Counted from the first letter of the stretch, positions 55,901-62,186 are shown. The stretch: 64,000 nucleotides of DNA from Cordylochernes scorpioides (GCA_030710605.1 CP092865.1:144321081-144385080); one strand, 5' to 3'. Notes: generated by a model from the letters alone, not told the origin. Numbers and translations are program-made.

Positions 55901-57730
55901 ATTAAATAAAAATTTCTTAAGAAATATTTGAGAAGGGCCTCATAATGACAATCACATAAACATATCAATAAAATATCTTGCATCTTAGTGAAAAAAAATA
56001 GAAATAACCCAAATTTTTTTTACAAAACAACCCATATAAGTGGAAAACACCATAAATAATCTGTTATTAAAATATCTAAACAATTAATTAAAAATTTTGT
56101 TAAGGTCCTCAAAAAAGACATAAAATTGAACACATTAATGAAATTTCAATCTTTTTTTGTAAAAAATAATATAAATAACCTTAGTCTTATAAAAATACTA
56201 ACCACGTAAGTTAGAAATAGCATATTTAATCTGTATATAAAATAAAAAACAAATAAATTAAAATTAGCCTAAAAATTTATCTAAAATATAAAATTGATCT
56301 CATCAAGTAAGGCTTCAACTTTTTTTGGTATAAAATATGAAAACTATAAAATAAAAGTATCTTACCATGTATAAAAGTTATTAAAATATATATAAAAAAG
56401 ATTAAAACTAATTTTCCAAGAAGCGCAAAAGTGTAAACACTTTAACTCTGTTGAATTTTTTTGTATTTTATCAATAACAGCAAAGTTATGTATGTTAAAG
56501 TTAGGAAAAATATTTTGATGTTAAGCAAAACCTGCTCCATCTCGTTTTACATAAATGTTGAAAATTTGGTCAAAATTGATGCATTGTAACGAAAGTTTTT
56601 AGTGATGTCCACTTATGAAATTTCCATTTTATTAATATAGATATATAATCTAAAAACTCAAATATTTCTATATTTTGTTGTTTCTTATCCCCTTGTGTAA
56701 AGATTACACGAATTCCATGAGTTCATGCTCCTCGAGCAAATCTATATTTTAAAAAATATATATTTTATTTTATTCATTGATAATATTACTTTGTTATCAT
56801 CGTTTTTTTAGAAAGACTTTCAGTTTTGTTGTAAATATGCGTAGTTAACATATCCTTTTAAATCACTAAATATAGGATTAACTTTATAAATTCTATATAA
56901 TGTGAAACTAACTAATGTGTAATATTTCCTCAAGTAATTGAAACTAAAAGCTATTTGACGGTAAATAATTATCTTTTTTTTATCACGACTGCACCTCAAC
57001 CCTTTATCTTATCGATCCTTTGTCTTATCAAGCCTTTATCTAACAACAACAACAAAATATTCATAACATATATACCCGAGAATAGACTAACAAAAGACTT
57101 TGCTAATAAACTTTCCACCCTTTTTTTTTTCTTTTTTTAAGAGAGAGACAGTGGGGTTGTTGAAACATCAGGATAATAAACTTTTTTTAAATCCAACCAA
57201 TAGTTAAATAGTAACTATTTAAAACATGCTGTGGTAAAATTTCTCATTCAGTACTTTTGTCTGAAGATGGTAACAACGCTGTTACCGTCACACACTGTTT
57301 ATTTATTTGGATTGGGTCTTATTACCTTGTGTTTATAATCTATAATCCAACTTGTAGTTATGGTATTCTTTATAGTGTTGAATTAAAGTAAGTGAATTAA
57401 AGTAGTTGGAAGAGGTTTGTATATCACATTAATATTTCTAGAATTATCTGTATATACACTCTAACACTACTTGTCATTAGAGAGCAACCATGAGAATGAA
57501 GAGGGTGGTATGCAGGTGTCAAGGCCTTCCCTCTGGTTCTGGTGATTGGAGTCCTGGTGGGAGGTGTGATCCTGATTGCCTGCGTGGTGGCCGCCGTTGT
57601 ATTCTGGCTCCGGCGCAAGCGGCGGCTGGCTCAACGCAAGGCCGATGCCCAGGACGCCAGGTCTTGGGAGGAAATGAGACGGCTGCAGGAGATTGCCAAG
57701 TTTAAACCCACCCCCACCACAGTACTCTAG
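28721..57730 (+). CDS. Multi-CCP (sushi) type I membrane protein gene, right copy (5' incomplete)
   Basis: Nine exons are seen: CCP a, b, c, d, e, f, a Ser/Thr/Pro linker, CCP g, and a TM/tail exon, together about 522 codons with no stop. Each CCP has four Cys and the Trp between Cys3 and Cys4. Every junction is phase 1, as usual for shuffled CCP modules. The fourth Cys of CCP g is rebuilt across the last intron (T + GT). CCP chains of this type serve in adhesion or complement-like recognition at the cell surface. A selectin-like arthropod protein such as Furrowed is one candidate, but the N-terminus (signal peptide, possible C-type lectin) is in or beyond the gap, so no gene name is given. 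The introns are full of transposons. Confidence 0.88.
29247..29361 (+). repeat. Foldback element, single arm
   Basis: One arm with an otherwise intact hammerhead-like core in which the cleavage triplet GUC has become GCC. Confidence 0.7.
29855..30031. mobile_element. T1 MITE
   Basis: Near full-length copy with CAGTAGAACCTCC and GAAGTTCTATTG ends, in the first visible intron of the right gene. Confidence 0.8.
30346..30511. repeat. Hairpin MITE, another family
   Basis: Inverted repeat with ends AAGGTCGTCTCTCCCGTCAA and its complement. Related pieces are at 30050-30140, 21600-21725 and 34866-34980. Confidence 0.65.
31076..31474. mobile_element. Inverted pair of Penelope-like termini, right arm only
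   Basis: Two inverted copies of the terminal sequence seen at 4020-4110 (CCTCCAGGGAAAAG, GCTTTCGGG...). ACTATCATGAT flanks both sides and the left arm has one uninterrupted copy near 24846. Each terminus has a degenerate hammerhead-like core (CTGTAGAAGG...CCCGAAAGC on the 31141-31180 minus strand). Confidence 0.75.
32848..33040. mobile_element. T2 MITE, right arm
   Basis: Counterpart of 23543-23702, with an extra about 33-base internal duplication (CACCCCCTGTCTATAT). Confidence 0.8.
33559..33855. repeat. Foldback element
   Basis: Right-arm counterpart of 22732-23013 with the same damaged GAAA. Shared lesions show that this copy predates the separation of the arms. Confidence 0.75.
35068..35271 (+). 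CDS. CCP exon b, right copy
   Basis: 204 nt, phase 1-1, acceptor TTTGCAG and donor GTAGGA. One sushi domain: Cys in NNC, YTC, AIC and LSC, Trp in PNW. It is single on this arm, while the left arm has two copies. The flank upstream matches the upstream flank of left copy 1 and the flank downstream matches that of left copy 2. Confidence 0.92.
35733..37073 (+). mobile_element. LINE-B (5'-truncated), nested in LINE-A, right arm only
   Basis: Inserted in a LINE-A fragment with an ACAACAGA target duplication. It ends with a hairpin CAAGCTT-TAC-AAGCTTG, then GGAGATAAGAAAGAAG repeats. The left arm shows the empty site near 16860. Confidence 0.88.
35802..37043 (+). CDS. LINE-B ORF2 C-terminal part (RT end plus RNase H)
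   Basis: 413 codons open, a 5'-truncated ORF2; the frame is open upstream to the insertion edge, so the ATG is only an internal Met. It starts in the RT thumb (MEYATPAWINAS) and has RNase H with YTDGS, SELSAIDTAL, YSDSRAAI and WLPAHVGIPGNELADSLAKAG. The end carries a Cys/His cluster (CTKCNSQPATPRHIIDC). The endonuclease and the catalytic RT are lost, so it is a dead copy that kept its frame. Confidence 0.88.
   Translation: MEYATPAWINASKTNLSKIDRIQASAAKIISGLRGSCPNRIAELESNLLPLHLRRKICFSKFITKKINSPKEHLTGKFIRNWVPNQRLKRPTPLNMAHNSNLLDIPINPKHRTSYPPHKTRNKLICFPHLPDNPHKHETQPELLKALGLQIIEENSSLFDITIYTDGSQLETGLSGSGIAIYKDKILEKISLSHPRHLSVYKSELSAIDTALKDININSPSKIIIYSDSRAAIYTLQSCFSSQEPLLKSIAKSVNRLPANSSVTVQWLPAHVGIPGNELADSLAKAGALGLPEARESTTQLDERDLLRTIKTQCLQEWKSDAAHDWYRAGGTSTGSVLPREQQSLISRLKSGHLRTMTFQNGCKVFPLCTKCNSQPATPRHIIDCIDSSIDELYSSPADTIKNLKLYKLDTLV
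37071..37305 (+). mobile_element. LINE-A 3' fragment, right arm (distal part)
   Basis: Distal half of the old LINE-A split by LINE-B. It reads CPKCSLEPAAPEQILAC, then the GATAAG tail. Confidence 0.8.
37469..37666 (+). CDS. CCP exon c, right copy
   Basis: 198 nt, phase 1-1, acceptor TGTCCAG and donor GTGAGT. One sushi domain with Cys in GAC, YSC, AIC and FTC, Trp in SYW and two sequons (NNS, NVS). It lies just after the nested LINE-B/LINE-A block. Confidence 0.9.
37731..37982. repeat. Foldback element, right arm only
   Basis: Inserted about 70 bases after exon c. The left arm lacks it and instead has a mariner-type MITE at nearly the same place (16086-16189). The minus core at 37806-37839 is nearly intact, with one stem mismatch. 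Confidence 0.75.
38030..38232. repeat. Hairpin element, right arm only
   Basis: Inverted repeat with arms of about 80 bases (CTAG, CAAGTGATAATCGCTCTTCA) around a centre with GCTGCACGTG. Confidence 0.7.
38457..38633 (+). CDS. CCP exon d, right copy
   Basis: 177 nt, phase 1-1, acceptor TGTGCAG and donor GTAAGT. A textbook sushi domain: VDCGLPDPP start, FEC, LHC, GNWS and PPTC. The sequence is almost the same as the left copy. Confidence 0.93.
38745..39092 (-). mobile_element. tRNA-headed SINE, right arm
   Basis: Counterpart of 13990-14312, with an internal duplication of the A-rich segment between head and body. Confidence 0.85.
39356..39866. repeat. Inverted-repeat element, right arm
   Basis: Counterpart of 13204-13724. 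Confidence 0.65.
39999..40401 (+). mobile_element. Mini-Helitron, right arm only
   Basis: Starts TCTATATACAGTTACGAGCG and ends with a hairpin CGGGCGTTGCCCG, then GTCATTCGGCTAG before T. It interrupts the foldback element; the left arm near 13065 has the empty site. No genes, about 400 bases. Confidence 0.82.
40451..40484 (-). ncRNA. Hammerhead-ribozyme-like core
   Basis: Minus-strand core with CTGAAGA, GGTAACA/TGTTACT stem, GAAA and CGTC, followed by ACACAC. It is in the foldback element that was split by a mini-Helitron. Confidence 0.5.
40510..40543 (+). ncRNA. Hammerhead-ribozyme-like core
   Basis: Plus-strand partner arm in the same element: CTGAGGA, still CUGANGA since N may be G, GGTAACA/TGTTACC stem, GAAA and TGTC. 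Confidence 0.5.
40715..41018 (+). mobile_element. tRNA-headed SINE, right arm
   Basis: Counterpart of 12468-12790. The promoter box motifs are weak in this copy. Confidence 0.7.
41123..41282. mobile_element. T2 MITE, right arm
   Basis: Counterpart of 12200-12359. Confidence 0.85.
41560..45504 (-). CDS. LINE-A ORF2: endonuclease, reverse transcriptase, RNase H (intact)
   Basis: 1314 residues with no stops. An apurinic-like (EEP) endonuclease lies at about 95-310: QETK at 131, GDLN at 228, SDH at 302. The RT lies at about 540-800: AFLDLTQAFDK near 690, GLPQGSVLSP near 740, FADD at 772. RNase H lies at about 1065-1195: YTDGS, SELIA, TDSRSA and WIPSHVGIEGNEAAD. A C-terminal CPKC...HILAC cluster lies near 1270-1286. 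The domain order fits the I/Jockey-type superfamily with RNase H. It makes cDNA by target-primed reverse transcription. All catalytic motifs are present, so it could be active. No ORF1 is recognised upstream. The exact start codon is uncertain, as about 90 residues precede the endonuclease. Confidence 0.95.
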   Translation of the reverse strand: MLESAAKASASMLGTASNYRQSQTFTKVCLDHGAMINESCTPTPHSMRSDVDLHAASPVAQNKQGRVQDLGRGFCPISIIQSPQTSNFAASKQLRILQCNINGLCSTATKIKLEEIMEIAEKQKIQIIALQETKLNEKYNLKYKNYNILRKDRNKEGGGLAFLIKNLCYEEIAINIPNTSDLEAQGIKVYLSQNKTINIFNMYHPPNNKLIDDGTMAQFLTDNTIIVGDLNAKHQLWGCSMPNPRGKILSNLFDDNAFMCLNDGNPTHHSYSYNTAQALDISFSSPDIFHKCKWQILKSIGSDHLPILIEISTKTKTSSIKEKFWNFKKANWNLYQQNTNEDFRKAPTRIKDLEQNWISFKNTIIKAAKVSIPRGNIKKWIPNYTHQAKDIQTLITKRNELQKKCTQNQTNCRTELNIVNAKIKRLYVNMKREKWKQTCENLNPRNPNTKLWHLAKQIDRSQSQTENTNMIKNTDGTPATNDKNAANLLGNSYQISSKIKFEIKDKKVEKKARKIIHDCKNITSTHNIFHEKINMKELDYALENTDLNKTPGPDGIHGQMISNLGKNGKERLLDIFNNSWKTGKLPQDWKTATIIPIKKLDKSADDPKNYRPISLTSICCKLMEKIILRRLTYHLDTKNLLPEEQYGFRKGHGTIDQLLFFTQKVKDAQNRKPTNHTIAAFLDLTQAFDKVWKNKLITKLYKHFKIDGKAITWINDFLKNRYIRVKYNGTLSKTFKLYQGLPQGSVLSPTLFTLFIAGIEEKISHKTNIGLFADDIILWSSNTNWKKAERDLNKTLLHLEKFANKHKLEFNPQKSETCLFTTDKKLYKIRPKIILKEQQLQYNKHPKYLGYTLDPEINSSKHIEEVIRKGRDRLKILKYISGREWGADATTLKLTYASLIRPILEYGYQIYGTASETNLKSLERIQLSAARIITGLRNTCPNDIVLYEADIMPLKDRRSYNLPKYINKIKSYGNKHRTSNYILNWESNLRLKKEGPLHLAKRNGFLKYKVEKNYLAEKISPCKPLQNVIFNASLNEPTNKQCQNPEYLKQLSLEIINNIPKNAITIYTDGSRDELGHTGSGCLIKTTNGIEKMNRRNPDFCSVFRSELIAIYEALKSIRNSNYQDIWILTDSRSAIQHLSHTGELRDKVSRNIIGYLQKLSKTSKIHLQWIPSHVGIEGNEAADVLAKKGTKEPLPQKNKLTFKEIETVAKTKINKNWRIPPKHSWYSGVNPGGALNIRNRQHQTTLTRFRTGHLKPLKIENNNKIYPTCPKCSLAPAAPEHILACIRCTKQDLWERPLLIIKQLEEHELMEFV
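45746..47605. other. Unexplained 5' part of the LINE-A insertion
   Basis: Right-arm-only sequence upstream of the LINE 5' region. It includes a LINE-B-like 3' end (about 46010-46180, GGAGATAAGAAAGAAG tail) but no ORF1 and no frame above about 62 codons. It may be 5' transduced sequence, an older element, or a long 5' UTR. Confidence 0.5.
47635..47772 (+). mobile_element. SINE 3' fragment, right arm
   Basis: SINE body and tail (GTGTACTAGTGATAAGCAAAA), counterpart of about 11830-11960 on the left arm. Confidence 0.7.
48134..48293. mobile_element. T1 MITE, right arm
   Basis: Counterpart of 11304-11463, just upstream of exon e. Confidence 0.85.
48340..48516 (+). CDS. CCP exon e, right copy
   Basis: 177 nt, phase 1-1, acceptor TGACAG and donor GTGAGT. 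One sushi domain: PCPPLPP start, FHC, LSC, NGTW and PKC. Open here, while the left copy has one extra base near the exon start. The next intron is only 55 nt long. Confidence 0.92.
48572..48739 (+). CDS. CCP exon f, right copy
   Basis: 168 nt, phase 1-1, acceptor TGTGCAG and donor GTGGGT. One sushi domain: VTCPVIK start, LRC twice, GEW and PYC. A CAATGG-type minisatellite starts a few bases into the following intron. Confidence 0.92.
48744..49094. repeat. CAATGG-type minisatellite, right arm
   Basis: Counterpart of 10510-10856. It begins within about 15 bases of the exon f donor. Confidence 0.9.
49339..50459. repeat. 118-bp satellite, about 10 copies, right arm
   Basis: Same unit in reverse complement, about ten copies. 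Variants (AGCATG vs AGCTTG; GTCACACGTG vs GACACACGAG) alternate in the middle, suggesting duplication of a two-unit block. Too long and spacerless to be a CRISPR. Confidence 0.95.
50885..51150 (+). mobile_element. LINE-D 3' fragment, right arm
   Basis: Open frame over the last about 84 codons with HYLFDCAALSEERRKL, then a hairpin (AGGGC/GCCCT) and a (GTT)n tail that merges into the VNTR. Confidence 0.65.
51135..51889. repeat. VNTR, about 12 units of 54-66 bases, right arm
   Basis: The unit contains (GTT)4-5, GTATATAAGTAGGAGCTGTG, then TAGCAGATGATACCCATCC. Two unit forms differ by GTATAT before GTATATAAG; call them short and long. Along the array the order reads S L S L S L L S S L L L. The left arm has a single unit. 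A long minus-strand open frame across it is an artefact of the repeat. Confidence 0.95.
52051..52513 (+). pseudogene. LINE-A ORF2 C-terminal fragment
   Basis: Open frame identical by eye to the last about 150 residues of the 1314-residue ORF2, from the end of RNase H (IHLQWIPSHVGIEGNEAAD) to MEFV. Too short to be functional. The near-identity to the full-length copy suggests a recent insertion. Confidence 0.88.
52051..52551 (+). mobile_element. LINE-A 5'-truncated insertion, right arm only
   Basis: The last about 500 bases of LINE-A with (AAC)n tail, flanked by a perfect 12-bp duplication AGAATGCATTGT. The left arm near 8850 shows the empty site. Confidence 0.93.
52622..52817. repeat. Hairpin MITE, right arm
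   Basis: Counterpart of 8596-8790. Confidence 0.75.
52911..53079. repeat. Short inverted-repeat MITE, right arm
   Basis: Counterpart of 8344-8510. It ends about 80 bases upstream of the linker exon acceptor. Confidence 0.7.
53162..53230 (+). CDS. Ser/Thr/Pro-rich linker exon, right copy
   Basis: 69 nt (23 residues), phase 1-1, acceptor TTTGCAG after a pyrimidine-rich tract and donor GTAGGT. It encodes PPTTSTTSTRKP followed by ILPTSRPIKG, a likely O-glycosylated spacer between CCP f and CCP g. It is conserved base for base with the left copy. Confidence 0.85.
53272..53766 (+). mobile_element. Internally deleted LINE-A in the linker-CCP g intron, right arm
   Basis: Counterpart of 7665-8133. 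The LINE tail ends about 14 bases before the exon g acceptor at 53780. It is shared by both arms, so it is old. Confidence 0.7.
53780..53938 (+). CDS. CCP exon g (membrane-proximal), right copy
   Basis: 159 nt, phase 1-1, acceptor TTGCAG and donor GTGAGT. Sushi domain with VCHPPP, FSC, IEC and NGTW. The fourth Cys codon is split: T ends this exon and GT begins the TM exon. The acceptor is about 15 bases from the tail of an old LINE. Confidence 0.92.
54125..54530. mobile_element. Mariner-type hairpin MITE, right arm
   Basis: Counterpart of 6902-7307 with the same terminal repeats and GC-rich core. Confidence 0.85.
54537..56641 (-). mobile_element. Helitron-like element, right arm (uninterrupted)
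   Basis: Same element as 3749-6895 but 2105 bases, because it lacks the Penelope-like insertion. It shows the empty target site. Confidence 0.8.
56676..56737 (-). mobile_element. Micro-LINE (LINE-A 3' end), right arm
   Basis: Allelic to 3653-3711, with the same truncation point and flanks. Confidence 0.85.
57516..57730 (+). CDS. Transmembrane and cytoplasmic tail exon, right copy
   Basis: 215 coding nt including the TAG stop, acceptor ATGCAG. The exon gives a hydrophobic helix rich in V, L, I and G, then the basic stop-transfer RRKRRLAQRK, then a short tail with SWEEMRRLQEIAKF ending in TTVL. T at -2 and L at 0 fit a class I PDZ ligand, which is an inference. A 3' UTR follows and is conserved between arms. 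Confidence 0.93.
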
Positions 57731-59451
57731 TCTGTTGTACCCATTGACCCCAAACCTGCCTTTGTTACAGGGAATTCTTGCTCTCTTCTCCTCCTCCTAG
57801 CTTTCTCTGGCTGGGTGTCTTACCCCATTGACGATGCTGTGATATACAGTCCACCACACATCTTCAAACAACACCCTCCCAACATTCAATTCTATTCACA
57901 CCCTCCTTTTTTTTTCTTTTTCTCAGGACAGTTTGTTCCAAAATCCTGCTTTCCAAACTACCACATTGCTTGTCTATGTATCTCTATCTATATTTCCATA
58001 TGTGTGATATATATATATATTTTTGTATAAATATTTTCTAATATATATCAGCTAGAGGCACACAATAGATGTGTTGGGAAGTATTGCAGCTAGGGCTGTG
58101 TGGCCCCAATTGAAGGTTGCTACTCTACTCCCTGGGAAGCCATTTATATTGACAATTGTATTATGTCTGGTACTTAATTTTTTGCCTCTTTCTCCATTCC
58201 TCCACAATTTTCTTTTCCCTCCTAGAACTTTAATGATAACTCAAAAGGTCTTGAATTATTCACAAGCTCTTACAATTTCATTTTTGTGAGTTTAACATGG
58301 CATTTTTCTAAGGTTAACATGAGTTTTTGTTTGATCTTATCCATGGGCATTGACCTTAGAAGAGATATGCTCTCTCTCTCTCCATTGATGCCACATGCCC
58401 AGAGCTAGCTGGTAGAACACCCATGATCACATTAAGGTACATTTGGCAGGATTGACGAGTTGTAACACTGCCCTATATTGTAGGAAGGCTCAGTGAATAG
58501 AGAAGATCTCTACAACATCAATGTTTTGTATCATTTTGTCAATTTGAAAGGTTGTAGACCTGTAGTGCAATCACGCATCCTTTGCATTGTTAGTCACTTC
58601 ACAAAGACAATTGTATACAGATGAGGTATGTGGTCAAATTAAGAAAAATTTCCAGGTTGTGTAACTGAAAGTTACTGATGGCTTGCACCATCTATTGGAG
58701 TAAATAAATTATTCTGATATATATAGTTTAATCTTGCTATGATAACATCATTTGGGATCAAGATTTTTAGGTTGTTATAACCATGTTGTTGTTCATATAG
58801 ATAGAGGTTGCCTGGCCGGCATTCATAGTTCTTCAAATTAAAAATACTTCGGTAAATCTTTTTATTATCTCAAAAAATTTGCTGTTCGAAGTATCTTTAA
58901 TTTGAAGAACATGTTATAACCATAGCTAAAACACTAGAAACTTTGGACCTTAGAGCTATAATGTGTGTTTTTATAAAAGTGGCTTTAATAAAGGAGACAT
59001 ATAAAGAGATTCTGCTAGACCTATTTGCATAGATGGTGAAAGCCCCATCAGATACAGTTGCATAATCAAGAGATGCTTTTATTGACTTGGCTTTTTCTTG
59101 ACTACCCAGTTTTGCCAAATCTCTTGCAAACAATCTTGAACCTACATGGTTGTCAATGATGGAGCTTATGGAGGATCTAATACCATTTCCCCATCCTTAC
59201 AATTGCATTTTTACAAAGTCTTCAATGTTTGTCAGATAGGGTGAATGGTCTGTCTTTACTCAAGCTCTTCCTAAGGTTACGTGTAACTATGTATCCCTGC
59301 TGCCATGGTACTTAATATATGAACTCTCTTCTCCAAGGTTAGTAATTGATGTTTAAGAGCCTTCCTTCTTGTGAATCTTGAGCTTCAGTTCACCACTTCT
59401 TTCTTCCACAATAGAGATATTCTTTGTTTCAATACACATCATCATCCACAC
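57731..59451. other. 3' UTR and flank of the right gene copy
   Basis: Matches 827-2638 in reverse complement. No AATAAA is obvious within 350 bases of the stop; AT-rich sequence near 58010-58050 is a possible 3' end. No other gene is seen. Confidence 0.6.
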
Positions 59452-59490
59452 AAGGTAATAAGACCAAATCCAAATAAATAAATAGTGTGT

Positions 59491-59524
59491 GACGTTTCGG
59501 TAACAGCGTTGTTACCATCTTCAG
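59491..59524 (-). ncRNA. Hammerhead-ribozyme-like core
   Basis: The best-preserved copy: CTGAAGA, perfect GGTAACA/TGTTACC stem, GAAA, CGTC, then ACACAC able to pair with the GT and U run before the core. Confidence 0.55.
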
Positions 59525-59624
59525 ACAAAAGTACTGAATGAGAAATTATACCACAGCATGTTTTTAAATAGTTGTGGTGTGGTTTAAACATGCTGTGGTA
59601 AAATTTCTCATTCAGTACTTTTGT

Positions 59625-59658
59625 CTGAAGATGGTAACAATGCTGTTACTGAAATGTC
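59625..59658 (+). ncRNA. Hammerhead-ribozyme-like core
   Basis: Opposite arm of the same foldback element as 59491-59524. CTGAAGA, stem with a G-U end pair, GAAA, TGTC. The element thus carries two divergent cores. Confidence 0.5.
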
Positions 59659-59953
59659 ACACACTATTTATTTATTTGGATTTGGTCCTATTACCTTGTG
59701 TTTATAATCTATAATCCAAATTGTGCCTTATCACATCATCATCAGTTTCAGTTGTACACTTTTATCTTCACAATCTATTCACCAGTTTCAATCTAACTGA
59801 AGAATAGTTTTGTCACATAAGGTGATAGGAAGGATGAGAAGCCAACCTGAAACTTTGAAAATTTTCCATTTTGCATGATCATGCCCATGATGTAGTACAC
59901 ACATTCAGCTATTCTACATAAAATGTACTTAATATACTTTAATGGATATAACC

Positions 59954-61216
59954 TCTTTTTTTTTGTAAAGTAAATGCTCATTTGTTCTATAAAAGTGTTT
60001 TGTTGTTAGTGTTCGTCAAGTTGAGTTTTTTTGTAACTCTATGGACAGATATTGAAGAAACACCAGTCGGGGTGAAGAGATTCTTTATAAAGAATCTCTT
60101 CCACTGGTGTTTTCTATAGTGAATATGGGGATTACCGTTGTCTTAAGAACAGATATTCTTCAATCATCTATATATGTAAGGATGTAGTATATGACAAAAA
60201 GTAGTATTCAACTTATCCAGTGATTTAAATGGCTTTGTTTCATTTGTCTCTTAGAATAGAAGCGATTGAAGAAATGATCTGATCTTTCTGTTGATCAGAG
60301 AATGTTGAGGTCTCCTCAATTTTACTCTCTTTTGTGTCATCTTAGAAAAGAAAGAGGCCATCTCTCCCATCAAAATAAGTTTGAAATGTTTTTAGCACAT
60401 CCAAGGTCAGTACAATTTTTTACCACATTCTCACATTTTTTTGGTGAAAGTTCACAAAGCCCATCTGTAGTACATGGTTTCTGGCCTTCATAAAGTCCAT
60501 AGTGGTTTCTTTTTGCAACTTCATCAATGAGGTTTAAGCAGATTAATATTGACAAAGTGCCTATTGGAAATCGAAATATTGAATTGACATTGTTAGAATA
60601 GCTTTTAGTCATGGATAAGCACTATATTTTTATGTAGATGAACAGATTTTTTCGCTTTTTTTCTTTAATAAAGCTATTGACACAAAGCATAAAGCTTTGT
60701 ATAAGGACAATTATGACTTTAGTGTAACTATGAAGCTACTCTGGCTTTGCTACAGGTTTTTTTTTTACTTATCCTTTTATTAGTCTAAATTAGACAAGAT
60801 CTTGGAGGTCGTGCTCATAAAGAAGTTCAAGAACTCTTCTTGGGTTTGCTACAGGTAAAAATGATAAAATGAATGGGTCATAATGAAATATTGATTTTTT
60901 TTCCATCATTTATCTAGATTTTGATGTCAGATTGAGACCTCTCAACAAGTTTTTTTTTTTTCAGATTTGTTGATGGGCATGATCCGTCAGAATAGTTGGG
61001 GCTTGTTTTTGCTGTTATGAATTCTTAAAATGTGGTGAGATTTCTATCTGGCAGTGTGAATTCATTTTATTATCTTCCTTCTTCAATGGTTGGAAGACCT
61101 TTGGTGTTGTGTGGCTTCTACCTAGAAATTGAAGGGAACATCTTAGATGGATAGCTATCTCTCTCTTTTACCATTGGACAAATGGAGATTCCTCTTTCTT
61201 TTGATGCTACCTCAGT
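59954..61216. other. Unpaired sequence after the right arm
   Basis: No left-arm counterpart. A LINE-C 3' end is at 60766-60848. A small hairpin around 60070-60110 (AGAGATTCTTTATAAAGAATC) is seen. No supported gene. Confidence 0.5.
60766..60848 (-). mobile_element. Micro LINE-C 3' end
   Basis: About 80 bases of the LINE-C 3' end, with hairpin GTCTA-ATT-TAGAC and GGATAAGTAAAAAAA tail. GGTTTGCTACAG-like sequence flanks both sides (TTTGCTACAGG), a likely target duplication. Confidence 0.8.
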
Positions 61217-61390
61217 ACAGTAGAACTTCCAGGAGAGGACACTCCTGCTAGAGGACACCTCTCTACAAAGGACAGTTTTCATCCCCATTCCATCCCCAAA
61301 TTATCATTTAACTATTTAGCTGCTCTTTCTGGTAAGAAGCTATCGCTCTAAAGGACACTTTGGTTTTTAGAGAGACGAATAAGATTCTGT
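61217..61390. mobile_element. T1 MITE, decayed
   Basis: A decayed copy directly before the tandem array at 61521, whose units contain T1-like sequence. Confidence 0.65.
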
Positions 61391-61520
61391 AAACTTCTTG
61401 TAGCATGGCCCCCAGCTTTTTTCTTAAGTGCTGACGATGGTCTAAGTACTCCATGGGGCCAGTGTTAGACCAGCAGGACTGCTCATGTGATGTGCTTCCT
61501 TTAGAGAGAGGTGTTCTACA

Positions 61521-62186
61521 GTACCTAGAATTTGGGAAGCAGTGTCTCTTTCACCATTGACTCTCCTACAGAAGCTTTCTCACTAAAGGATGCTTTGGTT
61601 TTTAAATCTGTATGTTGTCTTTTAAAGAAAGGTCCTATAGTACCTAGAATTTGGGAGCAGTGTCTCTTTCACCATTGACTCTCCTACAGAAGCTATCTCA
61701 CTAAAAGATGCTTTGGTTTTTAAATCTGTATGTTGTCCTTCCTTTAAAGAGAGGTCCTACAGTACATATAGAATTCTGGGAACAAATGTCACCATTGTGT
61801 GACTCTCCAACAGGTCTAAAAGAAGCTTTCTCACTAAAGGATACTTTGTTTTTATAACTGTATGTTGTCTTTTAAAGAAAGGTCCTACAGTACTTAGAAT
61901 TTGGGAACAGTGTCTCTTTTACCATTACTCTCCAACAGAAGCTATCTCACTAAAAGATGCTTTGGTTTTTATGACTGTATGTTGTCCTTCCTTTAAAGAG
62001 AGGTCCTACAGTACATATAGAATTCTGGGAACAAATGTCTCTTTCACCATTGACTCTCCAACAGAAGCTATCTCACTAAAGGATACTTTGGTTTTTATAA
62101 ACTGTATGTTGTCTTTTAAAGAAAGGTCCTACAGTACTTAGAATTTGGGAACGGTGTCTCTTTCACCATTGTGTACTCTCCAACAG
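61521..62186. repeat. Satellite of about 120-bp units containing T1 MITE sequence
   Basis: Five to six units, each with TAGAATTTGGGA, TCTTTCACCATTGACTCTCC, AACAGAAGC and a T1-like end (AAAGAAAGGTCCTACAGTA). Every unit ends a pyrimidine-rich stretch in CAACAG or CTACAG, like a splice acceptor; the last one precedes a possible exon at 62187. Confidence 0.85.

Larger units (their letters stand above)
59452..59732. repeat. Foldback element, right arm
   Basis: Counterpart of 827-1108. Two inverted arms around a short centre; both carry hammerhead-like cores. Confidence 0.8.
28718..59953 (+). repeat. Right arm of a giant near-palindrome
   Basis: Inverted partner of 600-26932. The contig starts with the CAG of the splice acceptor of CCP exon a, directly after the 100-N gap. 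Sequence present only on this arm includes a 6.1-kb LINE-bearing insertion (41522-47605), a nested LINE (35733-37073), a mini-Helitron (39999-40401), a 5'-truncated LINE (52051-52551), an inverted Penelope-terminus pair (31076-31474) and expanded tandem repeats. Homology to the left arm ends at the left gap edge. Confidence 0.97.

Noticed and set aside
60302..60612. Overlapping 60-80 codon frames on both strands near 60.4 kb
   Set aside because: No domain, no clear splice sites, AT-rich; likely chance frames.
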